Origin: Kitasatospora sp. NBC_00374
GTDB taxonomy: Bacteria; Actinomycetota; Actinomycetes; Streptomycetales; Streptomycetaceae
Length of the DNA stretch: 64,000 bases
Direction of reading: 5' to 3'
NCBI RefSeq assembly: GCF_041434935.1
Contig: NZ_CP107964.1
Location: forward strand, 4,695,001-4,759,000
The notes under the pieces were generated by a model. It did no database searches. It worked only from the letters and a program-made list of their open reading frames with translations, and was not told where the DNA came from. This document shows, in pieces, positions 11,261-19,534 of the stretch. Position 1 is the stretch's first letter. Every line of letters begins with the position of its first letter. The position numbers and the translations under genes are program-made.

Positions 11261-12331
11261 ATGAGTGTCACCACCACCACGCCGCCGGCTCCGCTGCTGC
11301 GCCGCGACCTGACCGCCGCCCGGCTCCCGAAGTGGGCGCCGATCGGGGTGGCCGTCCTCGCGATCGCGCTCGGCTGCGCGATCGGCGCGGGCGCCGGCCT
11401 CGCCAGCCACATCCAGTGGGGCCTGATCGCGGCCGCCCTGTTCCTGGTGATCAGCTACGGGCTCTCGGCCAAGGTCGAGGGCCGCCGACAGGCCAAGGAC
11501 CGGTTCGCCACCTCGGTGGTCTGGGTCGCGTTCATCCTCGCCGTCGTCCCGCTCGGTGCGCTGACCTTCTACACCGTCCAGCAGGGCGCGGACGCCATCG
11601 ACGGCGACTTCCTGACCCACTCGATGAAGGGTGTGGTGGCCTCCACCACGGCCGACGGCGGTATCTACCACGCCATCATCGGCACCCTGGAACAGGTGCT
11701 GCTGGCCACCCTGATCGCCGCTCCGATCGGCCTGCTGACCGCCGTCTACCTGGTCGAGTACGGCCGGGGTCGGCTGGCGCAGGCGGTCACGTTCTTCGTC
11801 GACGTCATGACGGGTGTCCCGTCGGTCGTCGCCGGTCTGTTCATCTTCTCGCTCTGGTCGATGTTCAAGCAGGGCTACTCCGGCTTCTCCGGCAGTCTCG
11901 CGCTCGCCATCCTGATGATCCCGGTCGTGGTCCGCTCCGCCGAGGAGATGCTCAAGCTCGTCCCGAACGAGCTGCGCGAAGCCTCGTACGCCCTCGGTGT
12001 GCCGAAGTGGAAGACCATCGTCCGGATCGTCATCCCGACCGCCATCGGCGGTATCACCACCGGTGTGATGCTGGCCGTCGCCCGCATCACGGGTGAGACG
12101 GCGCCGGTCCTGATGCTGGTGTTCGGCAGCGATGTCATCAACAACGACCCGTTCCACGACCCGCAGCAGTCTCTGCCGCTCTACATCTGGCAGCAGTACA
12201 CCGTGGTCAACAACGAGTTCGGCTATGACCGCGCATGGGGTGCGGCGCTGGTGCTGATCGCCTTCGTGATGGGGCTCAACCTCGTCGCACGGGGCATCGC
12301 CCGCTGGCGTTCGCCCAAGGCCGGGCACTGA
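11261..12331 (+). CDS. pstA: Phosphate ABC transporter permease PstA
   Basis: Second membrane subunit of the Pst importer (356 aa from the ATG at 11261, chosen for GGAG 6 nt upstream; an in-frame codon at 11213 has none). It begins with two closely spaced hydrophobic segments, a longer N-terminus than E. coli PstA. The TMDs and the EAA-type loop (LREASYALGVPKWKTIVRIV, near residues 240-260) follow. It pairs with PstC to form the channel. A 38-nt gap leads to pstB. Confidence 0.94.
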   Translation: MSVTTTTPPAPLLRRDLTAARLPKWAPIGVAVLAIALGCAIGAGAGLASHIQWGLIAAALFLVISYGLSAKVEGRRQAKDRFATSVVWVAFILAVVPLGALTFYTVQQGADAIDGDFLTHSMKGVVASTTADGGIYHAIIGTLEQVLLATLIAAPIGLLTAVYLVEYGRGRLAQAVTFFVDVMTGVPSVVAGLFIFSLWSMFKQGYSGFSGSLALAILMIPVVVRSAEEMLKLVPNELREASYALGVPKWKTIVRIVIPTAIGGITTGVMLAVARITGETAPVLMLVFGSDVINNDPFHDPQQSLPLYIWQQYTVVNNEFGYDRAWGAALVLIAFVMGLNLVARGIARWRSPKAGH

Positions 12332-12369
12332 CACCGACTGACGTACGAGACGAGAGAAGACGAGAGATC

Positions 12370-13146
12370 ATGGCAAAGCGCATCGACGTCAGCGGACTGT
12401 CCGCCTACTACGGCACCACCAAGGCCATCGAGGACATCTCGATGACCGTCGAGCCCCGCTCGGTGACGGCCTTCATCGGCCCGTCCGGCTGCGGGAAGTC
12501 GACCTTCCTGCGCACCCTCAACCGGATGCACGAGGTCATTCCCAACGCCCGGGTCGAGGGCAAGGTGATGCTCGACGACGAGAACCTCTACGGTTCCAAC
12601 GTCGACCCGGTCGCCGTGCGGCGCTCGGTCGGCATGGTCTTCCAGCGCCCCAACCCGTTCCCGACCATGTCCATCTACGACAACGTGGTGGCCGGCCTCA
12701 AGCTCGCGGGCGTCAAGAAGAAGGCCGTGCTGGACGGCGTGGTGGAGAAGTCCCTCAAGGGGGCCAACCTCTGGAACGAGGTCAAGGACCGGCTGAACAA
12801 GCCCGGCGCCGGCCTCTCCGGCGGCCAGCAGCAGCGGCTGTGCATCGCCCGCGCCATCGCGGTCGAGCCGCAGGTGCTGCTGATGGACGAGCCCTGCTCG
12901 GCCCTCGACCCGATCTCCACCCTCGCCATCGAGGACCTGATCGGCGAGCTGAAGGCCCAGTACACGATCGTCATCGTGACCCACAACATGCAGCAGGCGG
13001 CCCGCGTCAGCGACCGCACCGCCTTCTTCAACCTGGCCGCGGTCGGCCAGCCGGGCCGGCTGATCGAGCTGGACGACACCCAGCGGATCTTCTCCAACCC
13101 GTCGGTCCAGGCCACCGAGGACTACATCTCCGGCCGCTTCGGCTAG
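12370..13146 (+). CDS. pstB: Phosphate ABC transporter ATPase PstB
   Basis: Cytoplasmic ATPase that powers Pst phosphate import (258 aa, the standard PstB length). Walker A is GPSGCGKST at residues 37-45, the ABC signature LSGGQQQR lies near 150, and Walker B VLLMDEP near 170. The specificity segment RPNPFPTMSIYDNV after the Q-loop is typical of PstB. The ATG at 12370 follows GAGAAGACGAGAGATC; the upstream open frame into pstA was rejected. Last gene of the operon before a strong terminator. Confidence 0.97.
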   Translation: MAKRIDVSGLSAYYGTTKAIEDISMTVEPRSVTAFIGPSGCGKSTFLRTLNRMHEVIPNARVEGKVMLDDENLYGSNVDPVAVRRSVGMVFQRPNPFPTMSIYDNVVAGLKLAGVKKKAVLDGVVEKSLKGANLWNEVKDRLNKPGAGLSGGQQQRLCIARAIAVEPQVLLMDEPCSALDPISTLAIEDLIGELKAQYTIVIVTHNMQQAARVSDRTAFFNLAAVGQPGRLIELDDTQRIFSNPSVQATEDYISGRFG

Positions 13147-13219
13147 GCACGCCGGCCGCTGTCGCGGACAGAAGCTGCTCTGTGGTGCTGCATGGCGGTG
13201 CCACCGCAGAGCGTGCGAG

Positions 13220-13254
13220 AAGGGCCCGCCCCCGTGATGTGGGGGCGGGCCCTT
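13220..13254. terminator. Bidirectional terminator between pstB and pit
   Basis: Arms AAGGGCCCGCCCCC and GGGGGCGGGCCCTT form a 14-bp stem with a 7-nt loop and a T-containing tail on each side. It lies between convergent genes. A second, imperfect hairpin at about 13178-13211 precedes it. Confidence 0.85.
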
Positions 13255-13297
13255 CCGTCTGTCGGTCGGCGTCCGGCCGGACGCCGGGCCGGGTGGG

Positions 13298-14293
13298 TCA
13301 GCCGAAGACCAGGTCGATGATCCAGTAGATCACCGCGGCCACGATCGCCGCGGCCGGCATGGTGATGAACCAGCCCAGCACGATGTTCTTGGCCACGCCC
13401 CAGCGCACCGCGCGGATCCGCTTGGTGGCGCCCACGCCCATGATCGCCGAGGTGATCACGTGGGTGGTGGAGATCGGCGCCTTGAAGACGAACGACGTGA
13501 TGTACATGATCGTCGACGCGGTGGCCTCGGCCGCGAAACCCTGCGGCGGGTCCAGCTCGATGATCTTCCGGCCGAGCGTCCGCATGATCCGCCAGCCGCC
13601 GGCGTAGGTGCCGAGCGACAGGGCGGTCGCGCAGGAGATCTTGACCCAGATCGGGATGTCGTTGGTCGACTGGTGGCCCGAGATGGTCAGGGCCATCACC
13701 ACGATGCCCATCGTCTTCTGGGCGTCCTGCAGACCGTGGGCCAGCGCCATCGCGGCGGCCGAGGCGGTCTGCGCGACCCGGAAGTTGCGCTTGGCCTTGT
13801 GCGGGTTGGCCTTCCGGAAGATCCACAGGATCGCCAGCATGACCAGGAAGCCGAAGAGCAGGCCGACGACCGGGGAGACGAACATCGGGATGACGATCTT
13901 GTCCAGCACGCCGGACCAGATCACCTGGGTGCCGCCGGCCAGCGCCGCGCCCACCATGCCGCCGAACAGCGCGTGCGAGGAGGAGGACGGTAGGCCGAAG
14001 TACCAGGTGAGCAGGTTCCAGGCGATCGCGCCGAACAGGGCCGCGAACAGGATGGCCATGCCCTGCTGGCCGGTCGGGGTCTCGATGATCCCGCTGGAGA
14101 CCGTCTTGGCCACCCCGCTGCCGAGGAAGGCGCCGGCCAGGTTCATCACGGCGGCCATCGCCAGGGCGACCCGGGGGGTGAGCGCCCGGGTGGAGACCGA
14201 GGTCGCGATCGCGTTGGCGGAGTCGTGGAAGCCGTTGGTGTAGGTGAAGAAGAACGCGACGCCGAGGACGGCGATCAGTGTTGCCGTGTCCAC
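13298..14293 (-). CDS. pit: Low-affinity inorganic phosphate transporter (Pit family)
   Basis: Proton or metal-phosphate coupled transporter of 331 aa with about ten transmembrane helices. The PiT signature is present twice: FFTYTNGFHDSANAIAT near residue 15 and the second internal repeat near KAPISTTHVITSAIMG (about residue 270). It matches the pitH2 gene of S. coelicolor in family and context. Its start lies 5 nt behind the stop of the PhoU-like gene, so the two form an operon. This pairing is the usual one for PiT transporters with a DUF47 partner. Confidence 0.95.
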   Translation of the reverse strand: MDTATLIAVLGVAFFFTYTNGFHDSANAIATSVSTRALTPRVALAMAAVMNLAGAFLGSGVAKTVSSGIIETPTGQQGMAILFAALFGAIAWNLLTWYFGLPSSSSHALFGGMVGAALAGGTQVIWSGVLDKIVIPMFVSPVVGLLFGFLVMLAILWIFRKANPHKAKRNFRVAQTASAAAMALAHGLQDAQKTMGIVVMALTISGHQSTNDIPIWVKISCATALSLGTYAGGWRIMRTLGRKIIELDPPQGFAAEATASTIMYITSFVFKAPISTTHVITSAIMGVGATKRIRAVRWGVAKNIVLGWFITMPAAAIVAAVIYWIIDLVFG

Positions 14294-14298
14294 GCTGG

Positions 14299-14919
14299 TC
14301 AGGACTCCTTGACCGCGATGGTCTCCACGGTGTTGGCGACGTGCTCGAACGCGTCGGCCGCCTCTTCGAGGACGTCGACGACCTGCTTGAGCTTGAGCAC
14401 CTCGATGGCGTCGTACTGGCCGCTGAAGAGGTGGGCGAGCAGCTTGCGGTGGATCTGGTCCGCCTGGTTCTCCAGTCGGTTGACCTCGATCCAGTACTCG
14501 GTCAGGTTCGACATCGAGCGCAGGTTCGGCATCGCCCCGGCGGTCAGCTCCGCGGCCCGGGCCAGCACCTCGATCTGCTGCTCGACACCCTTCGGCAGGG
14601 TCTGGATGTCGTAGAGGACGACCAGGTCGACGGCCTCCTCCATGAAGTCCATGATGTCGTCCAGCGAGGAGGCCAGGCTGTAGATGTCCTCGCGGTCGAA
14701 GGGCGTGATGAAGGAGGAGTTCAGCTGGTGGAACACCGCGTGGGTGGTGTCGTCCCCGGCGTGCTCGGCGGCGCGCATGCGCTCGACGATGTCCGCGCGG
14801 GCCGACACGTCTGCACCCAGCAGTTCCAGCAGGAGCTTCGATCCGACGACCAGGTTCTCCGCGGCAGCGGCGAACATGTCGTAGAAGCTCGTCTCCTTCG
14901 GGGTCAGGCTAAAACGCAC
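14299..14919 (-). CDS. PhoU-like DUF47 protein, Pit partner
   Basis: A 206-aa helical, cytoplasmic protein of the DUF47/YkaA family, relatives of PhoU that are usually co-transcribed with pit. The start is the GTG at 14919 (MRFSLTPKETSFYDMF), which has CGGAG 6 nt upstream on the minus strand and gives the family's normal length; the frame stays open further upstream without a site. Acidic residues spaced along the helices (EDIYSLASSLDDIMDFMEEA) fit the metal-cluster binding described for PhoU proteins. It probably tunes Pit activity. Confidence 0.92.
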   Translation of the reverse strand: MRFSLTPKETSFYDMFAAAAENLVVGSKLLLELLGADVSARADIVERMRAAEHAGDDTTHAVFHQLNSSFITPFDREDIYSLASSLDDIMDFMEEAVDLVVLYDIQTLPKGVEQQIEVLARAAELTAGAMPNLRSMSNLTEYWIEVNRLENQADQIHRKLLAHLFSGQYDAIEVLKLKQVVDVLEEAADAFEHVANTVETIAVKES

Positions 14920-15154
14920 GGAAATCTCCGATGTGCGGGGGCGGGACTGAACGATGCTAGGCGCAAGCCGTCCGAACAGTGCAAACGGGGGTTGACGTGA
15001 CGCCTCAGTGTGGCCCAAACTCGGCCGGTTTGCTCCTGCCCTGCATGAGCGGTTCCCGGGCCGCCGCCCGGACGGCGGAACACCGTACCGGCCCGGGGTG
15101 TTGGACACTGGGGGTTCAGGCAGAGGCGAGCAGCAAGGACGGAAGGCGAGCCGG

Positions 15155-15586
15155 ATGACCACGATCCCGACGCGCACCGAGGACGTACCGGCGCCCGGCG
15201 ACGGCGGGCGCGGTGCCGGTGGCCAGACCGGTGCCCAGCAGGCCGGGGCGCCGCACGGCGAGGCCCCGAGCAGCGGTGCGGGGCACGGTGACGGCGGGCA
15301 CGGCCCGCACGGTTACAGCTCGCAGAAGAGCGAGCACCTCAAGAGACTGCGGCGGATCGAGGGCCAGATCCGCGGTCTGCAGCGGATGGTCGACGAGGAC
15401 GTCTACTGCATCGACATCCTGACCCAGGTCTCGGCCGGGACGAAGGCACTGCAGTCCTTCGCGCTCGCGCTGCTGGAGGAGCACCTGCGGCACTGCGTCG
15501 CCGCCGCGGCCGAGGAGGGCGGGGCCGAGCTGGACGCCAAGGTGGCGGAGGCCACCGCGGCCGTCGCCCGGCTGCTGCGGTCCTGA
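15155..15586 (+). CDS. csoR: CsoR-type copper-sensing repressor
   Basis: A 143-aa member of the CsoR/RcnR family. The all-helical domain starts at about residue 58 and carries the copper ligands Cys85, His110 and Cys114, with exactly the +25 and +29 spacing of M. tuberculosis CsoR (Cys36, His61, Cys65). The first 55 residues are an unusual Gly/His-rich tail with several HG motifs. The ATG at 15155 has GGAAGG 8 nt upstream. No copper ATPase or copper chaperone gene is adjacent, so the targets lie elsewhere. It is divergent from the DUF47-pit operon across 235 nt. S. lividans csoR has the same neighbourhood as I remember it. Confidence 0.92.
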   Translation: MTTIPTRTEDVPAPGDGGRGAGGQTGAQQAGAPHGEAPSSGAGHGDGGHGPHGYSSQKSEHLKRLRRIEGQIRGLQRMVDEDVYCIDILTQVSAGTKALQSFALALLEEHLRHCVAAAAEEGGAELDAKVAEATAAVARLLRS

Positions 15587-15658
15587 GCCCGGTACCCCCG
15601 AGCCGCCGCGCTCCCCGGCCGCCGGGCGGGCGGGCGGTGCGGCGCCGCTGAGGGCCGG

Positions 15659-15847
15659 TCAGCCGCCGGGCCCGTCCGACCGCGGGTCGGGGGCCCGGTC
15701 CAGCAGCACCTCGTCGATCTGCTCGGTGGCCAGCCGCTCCTCCTCGCTGGTGGACGCGGCGATCATCAGTTCACCGGCCAGCTCGATCTCGTCGAGCGCC
15801 GTCTTGTCGTGGCCGCCTGCCCGGCCGTCCGCGGACGCCACCTGCAC
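15659..15847 (-). CDS. Small acidic protein, about 62 aa, unknown function
   Basis: This frame encodes a short protein with a conserved-looking core, KTALDEIELAGELMIAAS followed by EEERLATEQIDEVL. It is helical and strongly acidic, and I recall similar small proteins in other Streptomyces genomes. Start codons are uncertain: four GTG codons (15853, 15850, 15847, 15841) lie in frame. The one at 15847 has GAAGGGG at the best distance. It lies downstream of the lipoprotein gene on the same strand with a 128-nt gap. No domain is recognised. Confidence 0.55.
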   Translation of the reverse strand: MQVASADGRAGGHDKTALDEIELAGELMIAASTSEEERLATEQIDEVLLDRAPDPRSDGPGG

Positions 15848-15975
15848 CACCACCCCTTCAGCGCCACCTGCCGGTCCGGACGGCAGCCCCGGCTGTCCAG
15901 CGTAGGCAGGACCGGGCCCGGCCACATGGCACGGACGGGTCATCTCTGCCGCCGAAACGGGTGGGACACCGCGGA

Positions 15976-16860
15976 CTACCTCGCGGTGGGGGACTCGGAG
16001 GCCTGCATCGCGTAGATGTCGGCCGCCGCGGGCTCGGCCGCCTCCACCGGCTTGCCGAAGTCGTCGAGCGAGACCGTGGAGACCACCTTCACCTGGTCCT
16101 TGGCGGCCTTGGAGCCCGCCACACCGGTGAAGTTGAAGGTCTCGACCACCTTGCGCAGCCGCCCCTGGGCGTCCAGCCAGGCCTCGTAGGGGACCTCCTT
16201 GGCGGTGAAGGTCTGGGCGGCCATCCGCAGCGAGTCCGCCCCGCGGCCGCCGGTGGCGTCGGCCGCCTTGGCCAGATCCAGGGCGCCCTTGTAGTGCTTG
16301 AGCTCGACGCCGCCGACCGTCTCGGTGCCGACCAGCTCGGCGGAGGTCACCCCGCGCAGCGCGCCAGCGGCGCCGGCCGGGTCGGTGGCGCCGCTGCTGA
16401 CCAGGTTGCCGTCGGGGAGCTGGCGGACGTCCAGCTTGACCCACTTGCCGGCCGGGATCTTGGCGCCGCTGTTCTGCAGGTAGACCGTGCCGGGCAGGAC
16501 GACCTCGAGGATGGTGCCGGTGGTCGCCGCCCCGGGCGGCACGGTGATCTCCAGCCGGCCGATCCGCTTCACGTAGTCGTACCCGCCGGTGCCGGTGAAC
16601 ACGGCCTTCTTGTCCGCGGACTCGGTGCTCAGCTCCGTCCTGGCGTGGGCGGAGCCGGTGCGGCCGGTGATGTCGGCGGCGCTGCGGACGGCGGTCAGCG
16701 GATCGGCGGAGAGCCGGTCCGCTGAGCTGCCCTGGGGGCGGCCGTCGCTGCCGCCGCCACCGCAGGCGGCCAGGGCTGCGGCCAGCACCGTCACCGCTGC
16801 GGCGGTCCGGACAGGCTGCGCGGACCGGCGGCTCTTGATCGGCTTCTTCACTCTCGACAC
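15976..16860 (-). CDS. LolA/LprG-like lipoprotein
   Basis: A secreted 294-aa lipoprotein. The signal peptide has a Lys/Arg-rich n-region (KKPIKSRRS), an Ala/Val core and the lipobox LAAC (Cys33), followed by a Gly/Ser linker. The mature part resembles the LppX/LprAFG and LolA fold: beta-rich segments such as YEAWLDAQGRLRKVVETFNF and a C-terminal VVSTVSLDDFGKPV. These are proteins with a hydrophobic pocket for lipids. It is probably anchored in the outer leaflet of the membrane. The actual ligand is not predictable from the sequence. Confidence 0.82.
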   Translation of the reverse strand: MSRVKKPIKSRRSAQPVRTAAAVTVLAAALAACGGGGSDGRPQGSSADRLSADPLTAVRSAADITGRTGSAHARTELSTESADKKAVFTGTGGYDYVKRIGRLEITVPPGAATTGTILEVVLPGTVYLQNSGAKIPAGKWVKLDVRQLPDGNLVSSGATDPAGAAGALRGVTSAELVGTETVGGVELKHYKGALDLAKAADATGGRGADSLRMAAQTFTAKEVPYEAWLDAQGRLRKVVETFNFTGVAGSKAAKDQVKVVSTVSLDDFGKPVEAAEPAAADIYAMQASESPTAR

Positions 16861-17001
16861 AACCCCCTCGGGCGCGGGTGCCCGGCAAGCAGCTACCCCG
16901 GGTGGGCAGAGCTCTTCACCGTCAAACGAGCCGACGGCTCAAGGGTTACGCCAATGGGGGCGTGTGGAAGTCGTCGCGCGCCGGGTGCGGATCGGGTTAC
17001 C

Positions 17002-17208
17002 GTGAGGCACGTGTACAGCGAGCTGCCGGCTCAGCCCGGTGCGGCACCCGTGTCGGACCATCGCGTCTCGGTCGACGAGCGCGGGTCGTTCTGCTTCGCC
17101 GGTTGCAGCTGCGGCTGGGTCGCCCCGGCGCGGCGCTCCCGGGACCGCGCGCGACGGGACGCCGCGGAGCACCTGGCACAGTCTCAGCAGCCCGTGGAGC
17201 GGTACTGA
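17002..17208 (+). CDS. Small CxC protein, about 68 aa, unknown function
   Basis: A short basic protein with a central aromatic and cysteine segment, SFCFAGCSCGWVAPARRSRDRARRD in two parts, followed by AAEHLAQ. The two or three clustered cysteines could bind a metal. The GTG at 17002 gives 68 aa. A longer frame opens at 16954 but lacks a ribosome site, and the GTG at 17011 is an alternative start. It is divergent from the lipoprotein gene and convergent with the PAP2 gene. I recall short homologues in other Streptomyces but no function. Confidence 0.55.
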   Translation: MRHVYSELPAQPGAAPVSDHRVSVDERGSFCFAGCSCGWVAPARRSRDRARRDAAEHLAQSQQPVERY

Positions 17209-17243
17209 AGCGGCCGTGGCGGGCGAGGCCCGCCGGGGGCGGC

Positions 17244-17963
17244 TCAGGCCGCCAGATCGCGCTCCTGCGGGGGCTCCTCGGAGGCCGCCACCGGCCGGGC
17301 CCGGCGGGAGGCGGCGCGGCGGCGCCGGGAGGGCGCGGTGCGCCGCGGCCCGGCCACGATCAGGGGTGCCACGGCGGTTCTCGTCAGCGCGTGGCAGAGC
17401 GGGACCAGCACCGCCATCGCGATCGGGGCCAGCAGCAGCACCACGGCGGTGGCCAGCGCGTAGCCGCCGAGCACATCGGTGGGGTAGTGCACGCCCATGA
17501 ACATCCGGCAGAAGCCCTGGAGCAGCGCCAGCACGCCGGCCACCAGGCCGAGCCGCCGGTTGACCAGCATCAGGGCCACGGCGATCCCCATGGACATCGC
17601 CGAGTGGTCGCTGACGAAGGAGAGCGTGCCCTCCTTGCCCTCGACCAGGACGTCCAGCTCGGGATGGTCGACGAACGGGCGCGGGCGGTCGACGATGGCG
17701 GAGATGGGCAGGTTGGCGAGCTCGGCGATGGCGACCGCGAGCGGTGCCCAGAGCAGGCCGGCCACCGCCACCGGGGCGTCGGGGGCGCGGCGGGCGCCCA
17801 GCCAGGCGGCCAGGCAGACGGCGGCGAGGCCCAGCAGGATGCCGTACTCGCCCACCCAGGAGACCAGGCTGTCCACCCAGCCCGGCGCGGATCCGGCCAG
17901 TCCGTTGATGGCGCGCAGCAGGTCGAGATCGGGGTCGCCCGTGTCGGCAAGCAGCGTCGGCAC
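17244..17963 (-). CDS. PAP2-family membrane phosphatase
   Basis: A 239-aa membrane protein with about six transmembrane helices. The PAP2 phosphatase motifs are present: VDRPRPF (motif 1), SFVSDHSAM (motif 2, with Asp instead of the usual Gly before His) and CRMFMGVHYPTDV (motif 3, with Arg, His and Asp). Such enzymes dephosphorylate lipid phosphates such as undecaprenyl pyrophosphate or phosphatidic acid at the outer face of the membrane. The GTG at 17963 was chosen because GGGAGG lies 7 nt upstream. A C-terminal Arg-rich tail is cytoplasmic by prediction. Confidence 0.88.
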   Translation of the reverse strand: MPTLLADTGDPDLDLLRAINGLAGSAPGWVDSLVSWVGEYGILLGLAAVCLAAWLGARRAPDAPVAVAGLLWAPLAVAIAELANLPISAIVDRPRPFVDHPELDVLVEGKEGTLSFVSDHSAMSMGIAVALMLVNRRLGLVAGVLALLQGFCRMFMGVHYPTDVLGGYALATAVVLLLAPIAMAVLVPLCHALTRTAVAPLIVAGPRRTAPSRRRRAASRRARPVAASEEPPQERDLAA

Positions 17964-17998
17964 GCCACACCTCCCTCTCTCATCACATGGGTCCCACG

Positions 17999-18084
17999 GT
18001 CCACTGGACAAGAACGCCGTGGACGGGGATCAGGTTTCCATCAGGAAGCCCTGTTATGGAAACTTGACTGACCGTCCACTGGAC
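17999..18084. promoter_or_regulatory. Paired palindromes around an inverted repeat
   Basis: The 11-bp palindrome GTCCACTGGAC occurs twice, at 17999-18009 and 18074-18084. Between them lies a perfect 8-bp inverted repeat, GTTTCCAT at 18034-18041 and ATGGAAAC at 18056-18063. The region lies upstream of the PAP2 gene and just downstream of the hydrolase gene, both on the minus strand. The 75-bp spacing of the palindromes suggests operator sites; the inner repeat may be a terminator. Confidence 0.5.
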
Positions 18085-18109
18085 ACCCACACGGTGTGGT
18101 GTCGCCGAG

Positions 18110-19294
18110 TCAGCTCTTTGCCGGGCTTTGACCGGCCGTCGCGGGGCTCACGGCGGCGGGGCCCGGGAGGCCGGGGGCGGGGGCCGCGAGGGCCTGGGCC
18201 GCCGGGCTCGCGGCGCCCGCGCCGGGGTTGCCGCCGCTCGGACCGCCGCCGCCGGTGATGCTGCCGTCCGCCGCGCGCACGGGCAGCGCCTCGGCGCCGT
18301 CCTGGGTGATCCGGGTGGCGCCGATGTAGTCGCGCTGGTCGATCCGGTCGTAGCGGATCACCGCGCCGGTGTGCGGAGCGTCGATCATGTAGCCGCCGCC
18401 GACGTAGATCCCGACGTGGTGGATGGAGCGCGGATCGTTCAGGTCGTTGGCGAAGAAGACCAGGTCCCCCGGGCGGAGCTGGTCCCGGGAGGGGTGCTCG
18501 CCGGCGTACCACTGGTCGTTGGCGACCCGGGGGAGCTTGATGCCCACGCTCTCGAACGCGGCCTGGGTGAGGCCGGAGCAGTCGAAGCGGCCGTTCTGCG
18601 AGGGCAGGCCCTCGCCGCCCCAGAGGTAGGGCGTGCCGAGCTTGGTCTGGGCGTAGTAGATCGCGCCGGCCGCCTGGTGGGAGACGCTGATCGCGGCGCC
18701 GGCCCCGGAGGCGGCGGGTGCGGTGAAGCTGCGGGCGAGCGCCTGGATGCTGCGGACGTAGCCCTGGGTCTCGCGGTACGCGGGGATGCCGCCGGCCCTT
18801 ATCACCGCGTAGGGGCCGGCGTTGTAGGCGGCGAGCATGTTGGCCTGGCGGTCGCCGGGGACCTTGGAGACGTCGTTCGCGAGGGCGCAGTCGTAGGTGG
18901 CGGCGGAGGCGATGGCGTCGGACGCGTCCCAGATGTCCCGTTTGCCGTCGCCGTTCCCGTCCGTCCCGTAGGTCGCCCAGGTGGCCTCGAGGAACTGCGC
19001 CATGCCATAGGCCTTCGCGGGGCTGCGGGCTGACGGGTCGAAACCGCTCTCCTGGTAGAGCTGCGCGGCGAGCATCGGGGGGGAGATCTCGGGGCAGAGA
19101 ACGCCCCATTTCTGGATCAGCGGCTGGTACGCGGCGGGCACGGTGCCGCTGGAGAGGCCGAGGTTGTTCGCGGCCTGCTGGGGCGCGCCACTGGCGGCGA
19201 ACGTCCCGACACTGACCAGGCCGACGAATCCGAACGTCACAACTGCCGCAGCGGCGGCGGCTGCGCCTGCCTTGCGGAGTACCATCAGCACCAT
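18110..19294 (-). CDS. Secreted lytic transglycosylase / NlpC-P60 endopeptidase
   Basis: A 394-aa bifunctional peptidoglycan hydrolase. An N-terminal signal or anchor segment (residues 10-34) precedes a lysozyme-like SLT domain (about 55-185) with the catalytic Glu82 in YQESGFD and an EF-hand-like loop DGNGDG at 112-117. A C40 peptidase domain (about 208-320) follows with Cys239 in FDCSGL, His293 in HHVGIYVGGG and His308. The end is a Pro/Ala/Gly-rich tail. It is divergent from the cmd-like secretion cluster, where it would fill the role of a VirB1-type wall-opening enzyme. The two functions together can cut both glycan strands and stem peptides. Confidence 0.92.
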   Translation of the reverse strand: MVLMVLRKAGAAAAAAAVVTFGFVGLVSVGTFAASGAPQQAANNLGLSSGTVPAAYQPLIQKWGVLCPEISPPMLAAQLYQESGFDPSARSPAKAYGMAQFLEATWATYGTDGNGDGKRDIWDASDAIASAATYDCALANDVSKVPGDRQANMLAAYNAGPYAVIRAGGIPAYRETQGYVRSIQALARSFTAPAASGAGAAISVSHQAAGAIYYAQTKLGTPYLWGGEGLPSQNGRFDCSGLTQAAFESVGIKLPRVANDQWYAGEHPSRDQLRPGDLVFFANDLNDPRSIHHVGIYVGGGYMIDAPHTGAVIRYDRIDQRDYIGATRITQDGAEALPVRAADGSITGGGGPSGGNPGAGAASPAAQALAAPAPGLPGPAAVSPATAGQSPAKS

Positions 19295-19534
19295 CCCGAC
19301 GAAGCGTCAGTCGTCAGTGTCCCGGAAGGCGTTGCTCAGCGCAATCAACGCGAACACATAGAGTGAGCCGTATCCTTCGTACGGTGGACATCCTGTCGTA
19401 CGTGTCCCGTGCCGCACGACCAATCCGCGAGAAGTAGCCAAGTCGACATCAGATCTGGCCAAGAATAGGACCGGCCCCTTCGCTCGACCATGGTTCGGGG
19501 CCTTGAATTTGCCTGATCGGGCGGTGAGACGGAA

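Noticed and set aside
14920..15154. CsoR operator in the csoR promoter region
   Set aside because: The GC-rich stretch near 15085 is only loosely palindromic and does not match the known CsoR site well enough to claim.
19295..19534. c-di-AMP (ydaO-type) riboswitch before the SLT/NlpC gene
   Set aside because: Actinobacterial wall-hydrolase genes often carry one, but the conserved ydaO sequence blocks were not found, and the leader is short.
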